NCBI RefSeq assembly: GCF_003324525.1
Contig: NZ_QGDC01000001.1
Span: forward strand, 652,431 to 716,430
Direction: 5' to 3'
Length of the DNA: 64,000 bases
From: Mucilaginibacter hurinus
Lineage (GTDB): Bacteria > Bacteroidota > Bacteroidia > Sphingobacteriales > Sphingobacteriaceae
This document shows, piece after piece, positions 26,850 through 35,700 of the stretch. The translations under genes and the position numbers were made by a program. Every line of letters starts with the position of its first letter. Position 1 is the first letter of the stretch. The notes below the pieces were generated by a model. That model ran no database searches. It was not told the origin of the DNA and saw only the letters and a list, made by a program, of their open reading frames with translations.

Positions 26850-27815
26850 TCAATTGAACCGGTACATAAGCCCGACCGAACCCCATTGATGCGTATCCTT
26901 TTCGGCTTGTTTGGTATCGCTCGATTCAATCGTCACTCCTAAGTTGACGATCATCCGGCTGCCCGCATAGCTCAGTCCCATTTGATTGCACCATAAAACG
27001 GGTTCTTTGCTCGTGGTGATCTCTTCCGTGCCCGCCACCGGATGATCGCGAAATAAGCTGCCCTGGATCGTGGCATCAAACAATACCGCATGGACGGCAG
27101 GCTTGCTGTAAAAGAAAAATTCACGTTTATGCAGTAACGGTTGATCCTCGTTGAAACTTGCCGTACTTTGGGTACTTACCGAACGGTACAAGGGGTTGAA
27201 ATTACCCAGGCGGATCAGCGTTCCGATGCCCGCCCCGGTGAAGCCAGTGCCTAACCGGGCATAACCGGATAAACTCAGATCAGCCCAGCTTGTACGGGCC
27301 AGCAGTCTATTCCCTTCAGCATTCAAGTTCAGCTGAAAGTCGTTCTGAACCTGGTATGGCCAGGAGTTCAAACGGTAAAAGCCGAAAGTATCATGTATAA
27401 AATTTTGGATCACTTCGCCACCCGAGGCCGGTCCGACCACCGCCAGGCTGCCCGTCAGCTTTAAATTTATTTCGTTTTTATACAGGCGGTTCTCGGAAAC
27501 ACTGACGTACAAATAACCGGCAATGGGCCTGTCAACATACCGCGCGTCAGGTAACGCGCCCGATCTTGCGTTGAATATCTTCTGACCCAACTCCAAACCG
27601 AAGATCACGTTCGCCAGGTTCTTGCTTTTGAAACGGGACGGATCTACAGCCTTATGGTAGTACAGGAAAAATCCGTTGGTGTAATACCGGTCGGAACCCT
27701 GCCCCAGGAAAGAGTCATTTTCTGACATAAAGCCCGCTTCAGCGCTTCGGGTCTGCGCGAAACAGGCTCCATACACGAAAAAGCACAGGATCAGTGATAC
27801 AATAGATCTTTTCAC
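26850..27815 (-). CDS. LpxR-type lipid A deacylase (DUF2219), outer membrane
   Basis: 321 aa from a GTG start. The signal peptide ends near CFAQ. The family features are END-S-FLGQGSDRYYTNGF near residue 32, LGQKIFNAR near residue 76 and VDRPIAGYLYVSVSE near residue 95; the chain ends in an aromatic-rich beta strand (GLMYRFN). LpxR is an outer-membrane beta-barrel esterase removing the 3'-acyloxyacyl group of lipid A. It may be co-transcribed with the porin gene upstream (45-base gap). Role here is probably envelope remodelling. Confidence 0.85.
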   Translation of the reverse strand: MKRSIVSLILCFFVYGACFAQTRSAEAGFMSENDSFLGQGSDRYYTNGFFLYYHKAVDPSRFKSKNLANVIFGLELGQKIFNARSGALPDARYVDRPIAGYLYVSVSENRLYKNEINLKLTGSLAVVGPASGGEVIQNFIHDTFGFYRLNSWPYQVQNDFQLNLNAEGNRLLARTSWADLSLSGYARLGTGFTGAGIGTLIRLGNFNPLYRSVSTQSTASFNEDQPLLHKREFFFYSKPAVHAVLFDATIQGSLFRDHPVAGTEEITTSKEPVLWCNQMGLSYAGSRMIVNLGVTIESSDTKQAEKDTHQWGSVGLMYRFN

Positions 27816-27860
27816 AGCAATATAAATTCACCTAAAGTACGCAAATTATGCGCTTTCAAA

Positions 27861-29087
27861 TTAAAAATAACTGGAGATCCCCAGTTGAAATCCACCTGTG
27901 CGTGACGGTGAGTTGCCTAACAGGTCCGTTTGACGGACGATCTTATAATTCAAACGGAAAACGGTTTGCGGGCCAGGCCGCCAGCTGATACCAGGTGTCA
28001 GGGCCCAGAGGTGGTCACCTATCGGGTCACCTGTTTCCCGGAACCTGCCGACGTTCCAATCGACATATTCCGCACGCAGCGCGAGATTGATCACGGACCT
28101 GGGTAACCCGGCGATCGTGCCGCGGAAGACAGGCTGCACGATATCAAGGAAGCCACCCTGTTGCCGCCGGCCATACTGCTGCGTATAAGTGGGCGCGACA
28201 TCGATCTGGACCCAGGCCCATTCCGCATTGAGAGCCGTTCCCCATTTAGCTAAAATAGTATTCATATCCAGGGCGAATACATCCACACGCCGCTTCTTAT
28301 CCAGCGTAAGGCCGTCATCCTGAAATTTGTTATAGATGCCACCCATGTAGGAAACACCTATCTCCGCAAGACGCTGCTTTTTGACAGCGGTTTTTAATGT
28401 GAACAAAGGCATCCCGTTATAACTCTCTTCAAATCGATCCGGGTTCAGTTTAGCTGCGGCTAAAGACGTTCGGCCACTGGGATTGTTAATGATAAAATCA
28501 TTAAAACCGTTCGTAAGATACGCTTCGTAGGCAAAGATCCAGTCCCGGCGATAAGCCTTACCATAAAGTCCGAAGCCGGCATTGCTCCAGGTCGCCGGCA
28601 GCATTTCCGTCGCTGACACGGGCCGGTCGATGAATTCCCACTTCGGGCCATCGTGGTTTTGGTTGAACGATCCGATCGGATTTAACACGATGCCGCCCCG
28701 TAAGTTGACCAATGGATGCAATTCGAGATCAAGTGCGGCGAACTCTATATTGATCTCTTTGGCCCCATCCTCAAACTCGACCTCGGATAAAAATTTGATA
28801 CGGTCATAAACCGTCGAGGCGACAAACAATGTAAAGCGCCGCATTTGGAACTGATGCCCTTCTGATACGCCATCAGTTCCCAGGTGCTGGTAGTTAGCTT
28901 CCGCATAGCCGCCTAAGGACACAGGTAGTTTACCCAAAGATAAAAAGGGCCTGTCATACGTAGCGTCCATATTCAGTTTAAGTCCGCTGGAGTCCCGGAA
29001 GGACCTTCGCAATAAGGTGCTGTCGATCTGCGCGAGAGCTGTCCGGATGCCCGTGAACATCAGGATCATTATAAAGACCTTCTTCAT
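27861..29087 (-). CDS. OprO/OprP-like outer-membrane porin
   Basis: 408 aa. The signal peptide ends near ALAQ. The body is made of alternating amphipathic strands, with LGGYAEANYQH, FQMRRFTLFVAS and FLSEVEFEDG near the start, typical of phosphate-selective porin-like barrels of Bacteroidota, and it ends in LGISSYF with a C-terminal Phe. The start overlaps the Rieske gene stop (ATGA), so the three genes form one minus-strand operon. Substrate unknown. Confidence 0.8.
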   Translation of the reverse strand: MKKVFIMILMFTGIRTALAQIDSTLLRRSFRDSSGLKLNMDATYDRPFLSLGKLPVSLGGYAEANYQHLGTDGVSEGHQFQMRRFTLFVASTVYDRIKFLSEVEFEDGAKEINIEFAALDLELHPLVNLRGGIVLNPIGSFNQNHDGPKWEFIDRPVSATEMLPATWSNAGFGLYGKAYRRDWIFAYEAYLTNGFNDFIINNPSGRTSLAAAKLNPDRFEESYNGMPLFTLKTAVKKQRLAEIGVSYMGGIYNKFQDDGLTLDKKRRVDVFALDMNTILAKWGTALNAEWAWVQIDVAPTYTQQYGRRQQGGFLDIVQPVFRGTIAGLPRSVINLALRAEYVDWNVGRFRETGDPIGDHLWALTPGISWRPGPQTVFRLNYKIVRQTDLLGNSPSRTGGFQLGISSYF

Positions 29088-29518
29088 GATCTTGCTTTTC
29101 TGAGGTCGATGAATAGGTCACTGCCAGTGATGCTGACGGGAAATTTACGCAGATCTCTGACCGCAGGTCCCTGAGTGACCTTGCCGTTACGGTCATACTC
29201 GCTCCCATGCGCCGGGCAGACCAACTGGTTACCAGCCACCTGTAATTCTGCCCCTTGATGCGCACATTGCATCCACAGCGCAGTATACGTTGCTTCGTCC
29301 AGGCGGAACACAGCGACCGGAAAGCGCAGTTGTTCGTGCCTGACAATAAAAAAATTACGCTGTTCTTTTGCCGGCTTTAACAGATCGATCGGGATCAGCA
29401 AACCATCGGTGACCATTTTAGCGGTGACGTAATGATAGGAAGTGCAGGCGGTCATCAAACCGGCCAGGCCAGCGGTACAGGCTATACACGCGTCAAGTAA
29501 AAAATCTCTTCTTTTCAT
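29084..29518 (-). CDS. Rieske [2Fe-2S] lipoprotein
   Basis: 144 aa. Cluster ligands are C85-x-H87 (MQCAHQGAEL) and C101-x2-H104 (CPAHGSEYD), in the normal order with the usual spacing. The N-terminus has an RRDF segment and a lipobox-like LMTAC (Cys 25), so it is probably anchored in the membrane facing the periplasm. Rieske proteins carry single electrons; here the partner is likely the di-heme protein encoded just upstream (1-base gap). Confidence 0.88.
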   Translation of the reverse strand: MKRRDFLLDACIACTAGLAGLMTACTSYHYVTAKMVTDGLLIPIDLLKPAKEQRNFFIVRHEQLRFPVAVFRLDEATYTALWMQCAHQGAELQVAGNQLVCPAHGSEYDRNGKVTQGPAVRDLRKFPVSITGSDLFIDLRKARS

Positions 29519-29519
29519 A

Positions 29520-30704
29520 TTAAAGTGATTCTAAGAAATTGAGTAATTTTTGTTTTTCAGTGGGTGACAATGCACGATAATTATTACGGCTGCGGCTGGC
29601 TTCCCCGCCGTGAAGGTTGATCGCCTGATCGATACTTGCAGCGCGTCCGTCGTGTAAGAGATAATATTTACCTCCCTGAGAGTTCCGGGATAGACCCAGT
29701 CCCCAAAGTGGTGGTGTGCGCCACTCGGGCGCTTTCGCGCTGCCTTCAGTATAGCCATCATTAAGTTCATTGCCCATATCATGAAGCAAAAGATCAGTGT
29801 AGGGCTGAAATGTGACATAAGACAGCGAACTGACCGGGGAGTATCCGGTTCGCAACTCGGGTCGGTGGCAGCCGGCGCATTTCGCAGTGATAAATATCTC
29901 CCGGCCTTCCTTGATCTGCGTTGAGTTGGCCTCCCGCTGAACCGGGGCTTTAAGTGTTCTCAGGTAAAAAACGATATCCGATATTTTTTGGGTAGCGATC
30001 TCAGGGTCGCTTTCTTCTCCGCTATAGGTGTCTGTGGGTTCATAAACAGAAGTTATTCCGATATCCTCATTATACGCCACTGCTGTCTGCTGCAACAGAT
30101 CATAGGTCGCCGCCTTTTTGCCAAAACGGCCGATCGCCCGACCATTCCGTAATATTCCACCGACTCTTGGCCTTACATAGTTTTTAGGAACTATCCAATT
30201 GGGTACACCGCTTATTCCGTCACCATCCGTGTCCTGCGGATCTGCCAAAGCGAGGATCAGCGAATCCGGCACCGCATCCAACAGGCCCAGGCCTGTATTC
30301 GCAGGCGGCGTAAAACGGGAAAAAGCCGCCCCGGCGGGCAATTGCTCCGGCTGGTATCCCTGGATCGCCCGGTGCTGGAGCTGAGGCCCGCCCGCCTGGA
30401 GAAAACGGTTGCCCGTTTCGTCGACCTGCCCGAACCTGGTCAGCGTGGTAAATGGATGCCCTTTACCGTCGCCCGCATGACAGCTTCCGCAGGACGTTGA
30501 GACAAACAACGGCCCCAGCCCGGTCTCTTTCGTGAACACCTCATTATTAAAAGCGACATCCCCCCGCAGAAATTGGAGGCGTTGTTCAGCTGTAAGCCCA
30601 TCCAGAGGCCCATCCAGCACCTGGTCATCGGCGGGTGCCGCAGGTTGGAACTTCGTACAGGCGACCATGAACACGGGCAAAAGGTATAGGAATCGAATCT
30701 TCAT
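29520..30704 (-). CDS. Di-heme cytochrome c oxidoreductase (DUF1111-type)
   Basis: 394 aa lipoprotein (MKIRFLYLLPVFMVAC, lipidated Cys 16). Two CxxCH heme sites are visible: CGSCHAGDGKG (about residue 70) and CAGCHRPEL (about residue 272). FFDG-type and GVPNW segments match the di-heme thiol-oxidoreductase/peroxidase-like family. It would act in the periplasm. First gene of the operon with Rieske and porin genes, which suggests an extracytoplasmic electron-transfer unit. Substrate unknown. Confidence 0.85.
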   Translation of the reverse strand: MKIRFLYLLPVFMVACTKFQPAAPADDQVLDGPLDGLTAEQRLQFLRGDVAFNNEVFTKETGLGPLFVSTSCGSCHAGDGKGHPFTTLTRFGQVDETGNRFLQAGGPQLQHRAIQGYQPEQLPAGAAFSRFTPPANTGLGLLDAVPDSLILALADPQDTDGDGISGVPNWIVPKNYVRPRVGGILRNGRAIGRFGKKAATYDLLQQTAVAYNEDIGITSVYEPTDTYSGEESDPEIATQKISDIVFYLRTLKAPVQREANSTQIKEGREIFITAKCAGCHRPELRTGYSPVSSLSYVTFQPYTDLLLHDMGNELNDGYTEGSAKAPEWRTPPLWGLGLSRNSQGGKYYLLHDGRAASIDQAINLHGGEASRSRNNYRALSPTEKQKLLNFLESL

Positions 30705-30876
30705 ATTTGAAATTTTGGTAAATCTAAATATAAAATTAGATTAACCTAATTTTTTTGTTTAGTTATACAAAAGAATATAAATATGACTTAACTTTATTTG
30801 GAGTGTGTAACGCTCGTCAGGGAACATTTTTGAAACTAAACAAATGTTTATCTGTAGTTATATGCATCGGAACGAT

Positions 30877-31266
30877 ATGAAAAAAGCAGCAGCCCTCTCT
30901 CTTGCGACGTTTTACCTTTTACTCACAACAGGGTTATTCGTTTGCAATTTTGATTACGGCGGCTATTTTCTTTTTGAGCTCACACAAAAGGCGACGATCG
31001 CGGAGACTTCGGTCCAGGTCGATCGAATGATCGAAAGCCATAAAAATGACCGAACAGATGTGGTCTGCACTTACCTGAGTAGCAGGGAGGTCATCAAACC
31101 TGGTGATCCTGACCAAAAAGAATTCTATCCTTTGATCATCGGTTCGGCATATACCGCTATGGTTGCACGATCATCCATAGCAGTTCATGAACCTCGCCCA
31201 ATGATCAACCGGCCTTTCCTGGGTGCTGTTCCGATCTATCTTAAAAAACGTGTTTTACTGATCTGA
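30877..31266 (+). CDS. Small secreted/membrane protein with C-terminal YLxxRxxxI
   Basis: About 129 aa from ATG 30877 (an in-frame ATG at 30844 adds 11 residues; the later one starts the signal-like helix KKAAALSLATFYLLLTTGLFV). The rest is polar with no known domain and ends VPIYLKKRVLLI. The same type of ending is found in the proteins at 62012 (IPIYLTNRSILI) and 48289 (AYLQLRVFRI). It lies just upstream of a His-rich protein, as its counterpart at 62012 does. Possibly an envelope factor of the metal island; function unknown. Confidence 0.65.
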   Translation: MKKAAALSLATFYLLLTTGLFVCNFDYGGYFLFELTQKATIAETSVQVDRMIESHKNDRTDVVCTYLSSREVIKPGDPDQKEFYPLIIGSAYTAMVARSSIAVHEPRPMINRPFLGAVPIYLKKRVLLI

Positions 31267-31359
31267 TAAGTGCCTCTGACAGACCTGCGAACCAACACAA
31301 CCTGTTAACTAATAAGCCATGAAGGCTTACATTATCATTTATCAATAAAACATCAGATC

Positions 31360-31815
31360 ATGAATACTGAAAATTCAAATAAAAATCGCGAAGAACAACA
31401 TCAGCACGCTGAACATCATACACATCCTGAACACCATGAAGGGCCGGGTCATGAGAATGAACCTGAACATCATCAGGAAAGTGAGCATCACGAAGAGGGC
31501 GAGCACCATGACCCGGGCAAAACGGGCCAACAAGAGCAACATGACCATAAAGAACATCACGTTCACCCTGAACACCATGAAGGCCCCGGTCATGAGAATG
31601 AGCCTGAACATCATCAGGAAAGTGAGCATCACGAAGAGGGCGAGCATCATAACCCGGACAAAACGGGTCAACAAGAGCAACATGACCATGAAGAACACCA
31701 CGTTCACCCTGAGCACCATGAAGGGCCGGGGCACGAGAATGAACCAGAGCATCATAAAGAGAAAGAGCATCATACAGAGGCTGAACACCATGATGCTAAG
31801 AATAAAGACCAATAA
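31360..31815 (+). CDS. His/Glu-rich repeat protein, probable metal binder
   Basis: 151 aa, almost entirely His, Glu, Asp, Gly and Pro, with no signal peptide. It consists of nearly three copies of a 47-residue unit beginning HPEHHEGPGHENEPEHH. Such composition suggests binding of Zn, Ni, Cu or Co in the cytoplasm (inference). A second, shorter His-rich protein lies at 61567. Located just before the metal-efflux operon and followed by a terminator. The opposite strand is also open for 145 codons, but only because His codons CAT/CAC read as ATG/GTG on the other strand. Confidence 0.75.
   Translation: MNTENSNKNREEQHQHAEHHTHPEHHEGPGHENEPEHHQESEHHEEGEHHDPGKTGQQEQHDHKEHHVHPEHHEGPGHENEPEHHQESEHHEEGEHHNPDKTGQQEQHDHEEHHVHPEHHEGPGHENEPEHHKEKEHHTEAEHHDAKNKDQ
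31408..31800 (+). repeat. 141-bp tandem repeat, about 2.8 copies
   Basis: The unit of 47 codons recurs exactly in phase: HPEHHEGPG begins at residues 22, 69 and 116 of the His-rich protein. Copies 1 and 2 are nearly identical at DNA level and copy 3 is more diverged at its end. Copy number could vary by slippage or recombination. Confidence 0.85.
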
Positions 31816-31825
31816 TGCTTAAAAC

Positions 31826-31858
31826 AGAGCGGCCCAATGATCTGGGCCGCTCTTTTTT
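31826..31858 (+). terminator. Terminator after the His-rich gene
   Basis: AGAGCGGCCCA and TGGGCCGCTCT form a perfect 11-bp stem with a six-base loop and T-run, 10 bases after the stop. Confidence 0.9.
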
Positions 31859-31870
31859 AATGTTCAGACG

Positions 31871-32011
31871 AACGCCGATCACGATCCCGGCAATGATGCG
31901 CAATGTTGCTGCCAAGTCGCCGAGATGCGCGGCAATAGCAGAAACTCGCATGTCAGCCCGTGATGAGACTGCCGCTCCTATTTTGAAGAATATTAATAGT
32001 GCGGCGTGGTA
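31871..32011 (-). pseudogene. Decayed mgtC fragment
   Basis: On the minus strand, the frame reading ALLIFFKIG ... AIAAHLGDLAATLRIIAGIV, then IGV, aligns with the intact MgtC protein encoded at 60734-61192 (AIAAHLGDTAAASRIVANIV, then MGV): 17 of 23 positions are identical in this stretch. The region between the first helix and AIAAHLGD is shortened, and the similarity stops abruptly after GV, where the frame runs into the terminator. No start codon or full domain remains. It shows that an mgtC gene once lay next to the His-rich gene here, as at 60.7-62.0 kb. The rest of the 31.8-32.2 kb gap shows only a promoter-like box. Confidence 0.7.
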
Positions 32012-32159
32012 AGTGATGAAATTCGGGAAATGTTAAATTTCGTTAAATTCAGTAACAGCTTTGTACCTATCAAGTCAAACAAATCACAAAAGCCGTTGTT
32101 ATCGAGGTGTTTGAAAAATGTTTGGTAACATCGTCTTCTAAATTTTATTTATAAAACAT

Positions 32160-32167
32160 TATCTTTG
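32160..32167 (+). promoter_or_regulatory. -7 promoter element of the metal-efflux operon
   Basis: TATCTTTG fits TAnnTTTG and lies only 8 bases before the ATG at 32176, so the transcript would be leaderless or nearly so. No clear -33 TTTG is seen at the expected distance. Confidence 0.4.
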
Positions 32168-32175
32168 CATTCGTA

Positions 32176-32490
32176 ATGAGATGGATTTGCTTCATATTCG
32201 CCCTGTTTTTTCTCTGCATGGACCTTGAGCCGTGCAAGGACGGGATAAATATCGCAAGTCAAACCGTTAGCATTTTAACTGCAGCTCATACGCAACATTC
32301 GGCACCTGTTCAGGATCAATGTCCGCCGATGTGCCATTGTAGCTGTTGCAGTGTTCAGTTGGTGATCGCTAAAAAACTGGTCATCCAGCCGCTCACCGTT
32401 GTTGATACTCCTGTACAGATGAGTTTCATCCCTGAAAAACCAGTGACCCGTCCTACGAACGTTTGGCAACCTCCTAAGCTGAACGCATAA
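32176..32490 (+). CDS. DUF6660-like small secreted Cys/His protein
   Basis: 104 aa. A hydrophobic N-terminus (MRWICFIFALFFLCMDLEPC) is followed by a Cys cluster PPMCHCSCCSVQ (about residues 54-65) and the terminal phrase VWQPPKLNA. Small proteins of this type (MRW start, Cys-rich centre, WQPPKL end) stand directly upstream of CzcA-type genes in many Bacteroidota. A periplasmic metal-sensing or metal-binding role is inferred from the Cys cluster and location. Confidence 0.75.
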   Translation: MRWICFIFALFFLCMDLEPCKDGINIASQTVSILTAAHTQHSAPVQDQCPPMCHCSCCSVQLVIAKKLVIQPLTVVDTPVQMSFIPEKPVTRPTNVWQPPKLNA

Positions 32491-32570
32491 CTTTTCCTTT
32501 TTCCGCTTGAGCATCCTTTGATGCCTGTCAGCGGCTATAATCCAAATTTTCAATATTTACTTGTATTGGT

Positions 32571-32750
32571 ATGGCAAAAACCAGGTCGAAACCTGTGGCG
32601 CATACCTCTGTCAAAAAGAAACGTTCATCACGAAAACCATTGTGGATGAGGATCACCCGTATGATCGGGCTGATCATCGTGACCATAGTGCTGTTGATCG
32701 CCATGATCGGTATCGTACAGAGGTACTGTCATATCTTATCCAAGCATTAA
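32571..32750 (+). CDS. 59-aa basic single-span membrane peptide
   Basis: Short gene just under usual length cut-offs, 8 bases upstream of the CzcA-fusion start. The N-terminal 30 residues are strongly basic (SVKKKRSSRKPLWMR) and the rest is one membrane helix (MIGLIIVTIVLLIAMIGIV). The ATG begins a frame that ends just before the next gene, which supports a real coupled gene. It resembles in plan the 87-aa protein at 46006 (basic N-terminus, one span). Possibly a small accessory subunit of the efflux pump; function unknown. Confidence 0.55.
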   Translation: MAKTRSKPVAHTSVKKKRSSRKPLWMRITRMIGLIIVTIVLLIAMIGIVQRYCHILSKH

Positions 32751-32758
32751 AATAAGTT

Positions 32759-35700
32759 ATGCTTAATAAGATCATTCATTTTTCAATTAATAATAAGTTA
32801 GTTATAGGGATCTTCACCCTGGCCCTGATCGGCTGGGGCATATGGTCCTTGAAACAACTGCCCATCGATGCCGTTCCTGACATCACCAACAATCAGGTTC
32901 AGGTCATCACGCAAAGCCCTGCACTCGCCACACAAGAAGTGGAACGGTTAATATCGTTCCCGGTAGAGCAAACGATGGCGACTATTCCCGAGATCGAAGA
33001 GGTGCGTTCTATCTCCCGTTTTGGCCTATCGGTGGTCACTATTGTTTTTCATGACGATGTCGATATATACTGGGCACGTCAGCAGGTCAATGAAAAGCTT
33101 GCGGAAGCCCGTAACAACATACCCTCTACTTTAGGCAATCCGGAGATATCACCCATATCTACCGGCTTAGGCGAGATCTTTCAATACGTGGTCCACGCCA
33201 AGCCCGGTTATGAAAAAAAGTACGACCCCAAGGAGTTAAGAAGCATCCAGGACTGGATCGTACGCCGCCAGCTATTAGGTACACCAGGCATCGCCGAAGT
33301 GAACAGTTTTGGAGGTTTACTGAAGCAGTATGAGATAGCGATCGATCCGGATCGGCTGCGGAGCTACAACCTCGGTCTGGCCGATGTGTTCAGCTCGCTT
33401 GAAAAGAACAATCAGAATACAGGTGGTGCTTACATCGATAAAAAGCCCAATGCGTATTTCATCCGGAGCGAAGGTTTGGTCGGTAACACTGATGATATAG
33501 GCAAGATCGTTATCAAAAATAATCCGAACGGCACGCCGATATTGGTACGGGATGTGGCGACGGTTCAGATCGGCAGCGCTATCCGGTATGGCGCACTTAC
33601 CCGCGCCGCGAAAGGCACTACGGGTGAAGCGGTCGGTGGTATTGTTATGATGCTGAAAGGCGCTAACGCCAACAAAGTGGTCAATGAGGTCAAAAGCCGC
33701 ATCGAACGCATCAACAAGACCTTACCCCAGGGTGTGGTCATCGAGTCGTTTTTGGATAGGAGCTCCCTGGTAAAAAGAGCTATAGGCACGGTCGAGAAAA
33801 ACCTTGCAGAAGGCGCGCTCATCGTGATCTTTGTACTGGTCATATTTTTGGGTAATCTGCGTGCCGGTCTGATCGTGGCGTCGGTCATTCCATTGGCTAT
33901 GTTATTCGCTATTTGTCTGATGAACCTGTTCGGTGTGTCAGGTAATCTGATGAGCTTAGGCGCGATAGATTTCGGTCTTATCGTTGACGGCGCGGTGATC
34001 ATTGTAGAAGCGACGATACATCACCTGGCCCTTCGGAAGACCACGAAGATCATGAGTCAGCAGGAAATGAACGATGAGGTTTATGAATCCGCCAGCCGTA
34101 TCCGTTCAGCCGCAGCTTTCGGCGAGATCATTATTTTGATCGTTTACCTGCCGATATTGGCCCTGGTGGGTATCGAAGGTAAAATGTTCCGTCCTATGGC
34201 AGAAACAGTGGCCTTCGCCATATTAGGCGCGTTCATACTATCACTGACCTACGTACCGATGGCCTCTGCCTTGTTCCTGAGTAAAAAACCGCATCACAAA
34301 AAAAACTTTTCCGATCGTATGATGGATGTGGTACATCGTGCCTATCTGCCGATGATCAATGGCGCGCTTCGTATGAAGGCCATTATTGTAGGTACCGCTG
34401 TCGCCCTGTTAATTGTCGCGGTATTCGTTTTTTCCCGTCTGGGCGGTGAATTTATCCCGCAACTGGAAGAGGGTGACTTCGCGGTAGAAACAAGACTGCT
34501 GACCGGTAGCTCCCTTTCCCAAACGATCGATAAGGTCAATCAGGCCTCAGCCATACTGGTGAAAAAGTTCCCGGAGGTCAAAGAAGTGATCGGGAAGATC
34601 GGGGCTGCAGAGATACCGACCGACCCGATGCCGATGGAAGCCTGTGACCTGACCGTGATCTTAAAAGACAAAAAAGAATGGACGTCTGCCAGCGACCGGG
34701 AAGAACTGGCCAACAAAATGGCTGAGGAACTGGAAAATATTCCCGGGGTCACTTTCGGATTTTCGCAGCCGATCCAATTACGTTCCAATGAACTCATATC
34801 CGGTGTTCGCCAGGATATCGGTATCAAAATATTCGGCGAGGATCTGGCAACCCTGACGACCTTGTCACAAAAGATCGGAAGGATCGCAGGTTCTGTACAA
34901 GGTGCCGCCGATATCTATGTCGAACAGGCGACAGGTCTGCCACAGGTGGTCGTTAAGATCAACCGCGACCGGGTGGCGCAATACGGCATGAATGTAGAAA
35001 GCGTCAACCAGGCTGTTAATACCGCTTTTGCAGGTCAGGCTGCCGGCCAGGTCTATGAAGGTGAACGTCGTTATGATATGGTGGTCAGGCTGGATGACCG
35101 CAACCGTCGCAACATCAATGATGTAAAAGATGTGTTCGTTACCGCCCCGGATGGACGTCAGATCCCGCTGGAGCAACTGGCGGATATCAGTTTACAGGTC
35201 GGGCCTAATCAGATACAGCGTGAAGACACGAAACGCCGCATCATTGTAGGCCTGAATGTTCGCGGCCGCGATATTGAAAGCGTGGTCAATGAGATACAGG
35301 GTAAAATAGAGCAGCAGGTAAAAATGCCGACAGGCTATTATGTGTCCTATGGCGGACAATTTGAGAATTTGAAAGCGGCCTCTGCCCGTCTATCGGTAGC
35401 TGTGCCCGTGGCATTGTTGCTTATCCTGGTGCTGCTTTATTTCACTTTTGGTTCCTTTAAACAATCGATACTGATCTTTACCGCTATCCCGATGGCGGCC
35501 ATCGGTGGCGTTTTCGCCCTACTGGTGCGAGGCATGCCGTTCAGTATTTCAGCAGGCGTGGGTTTCATCGCCTTGTTCGGGGTCGCTGTTCTGAACGGTA
35601 TCGTATTGATCACGGAATTTAACCGCTTAAAAAAAGGTGGGCTGACCGACCTGAAAAAGATCGTTCTCGAAGGCACCAAAGAGCGACTTCGTCCGGTATT

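Noticed and set aside
31408..31800. CRISPR array
   Set aside because: The 141-bp repeats are coding, contiguous and have no spacers; no cas genes are present.
31375..31812. Long hydrophobic frame antisense to the His-rich repeat gene
   Set aside because: Met/Phe/Leu richness comes from reading His/Glu codons in reverse; it has no independent support and repeats with the same 141-bp period.
31815..32012. 65-codon plus-strand frame after the His-rich gene
   Set aside because: The other strand carries recognisable MgtC similarity and the frame includes a terminator; it is a shadow of the fossil.
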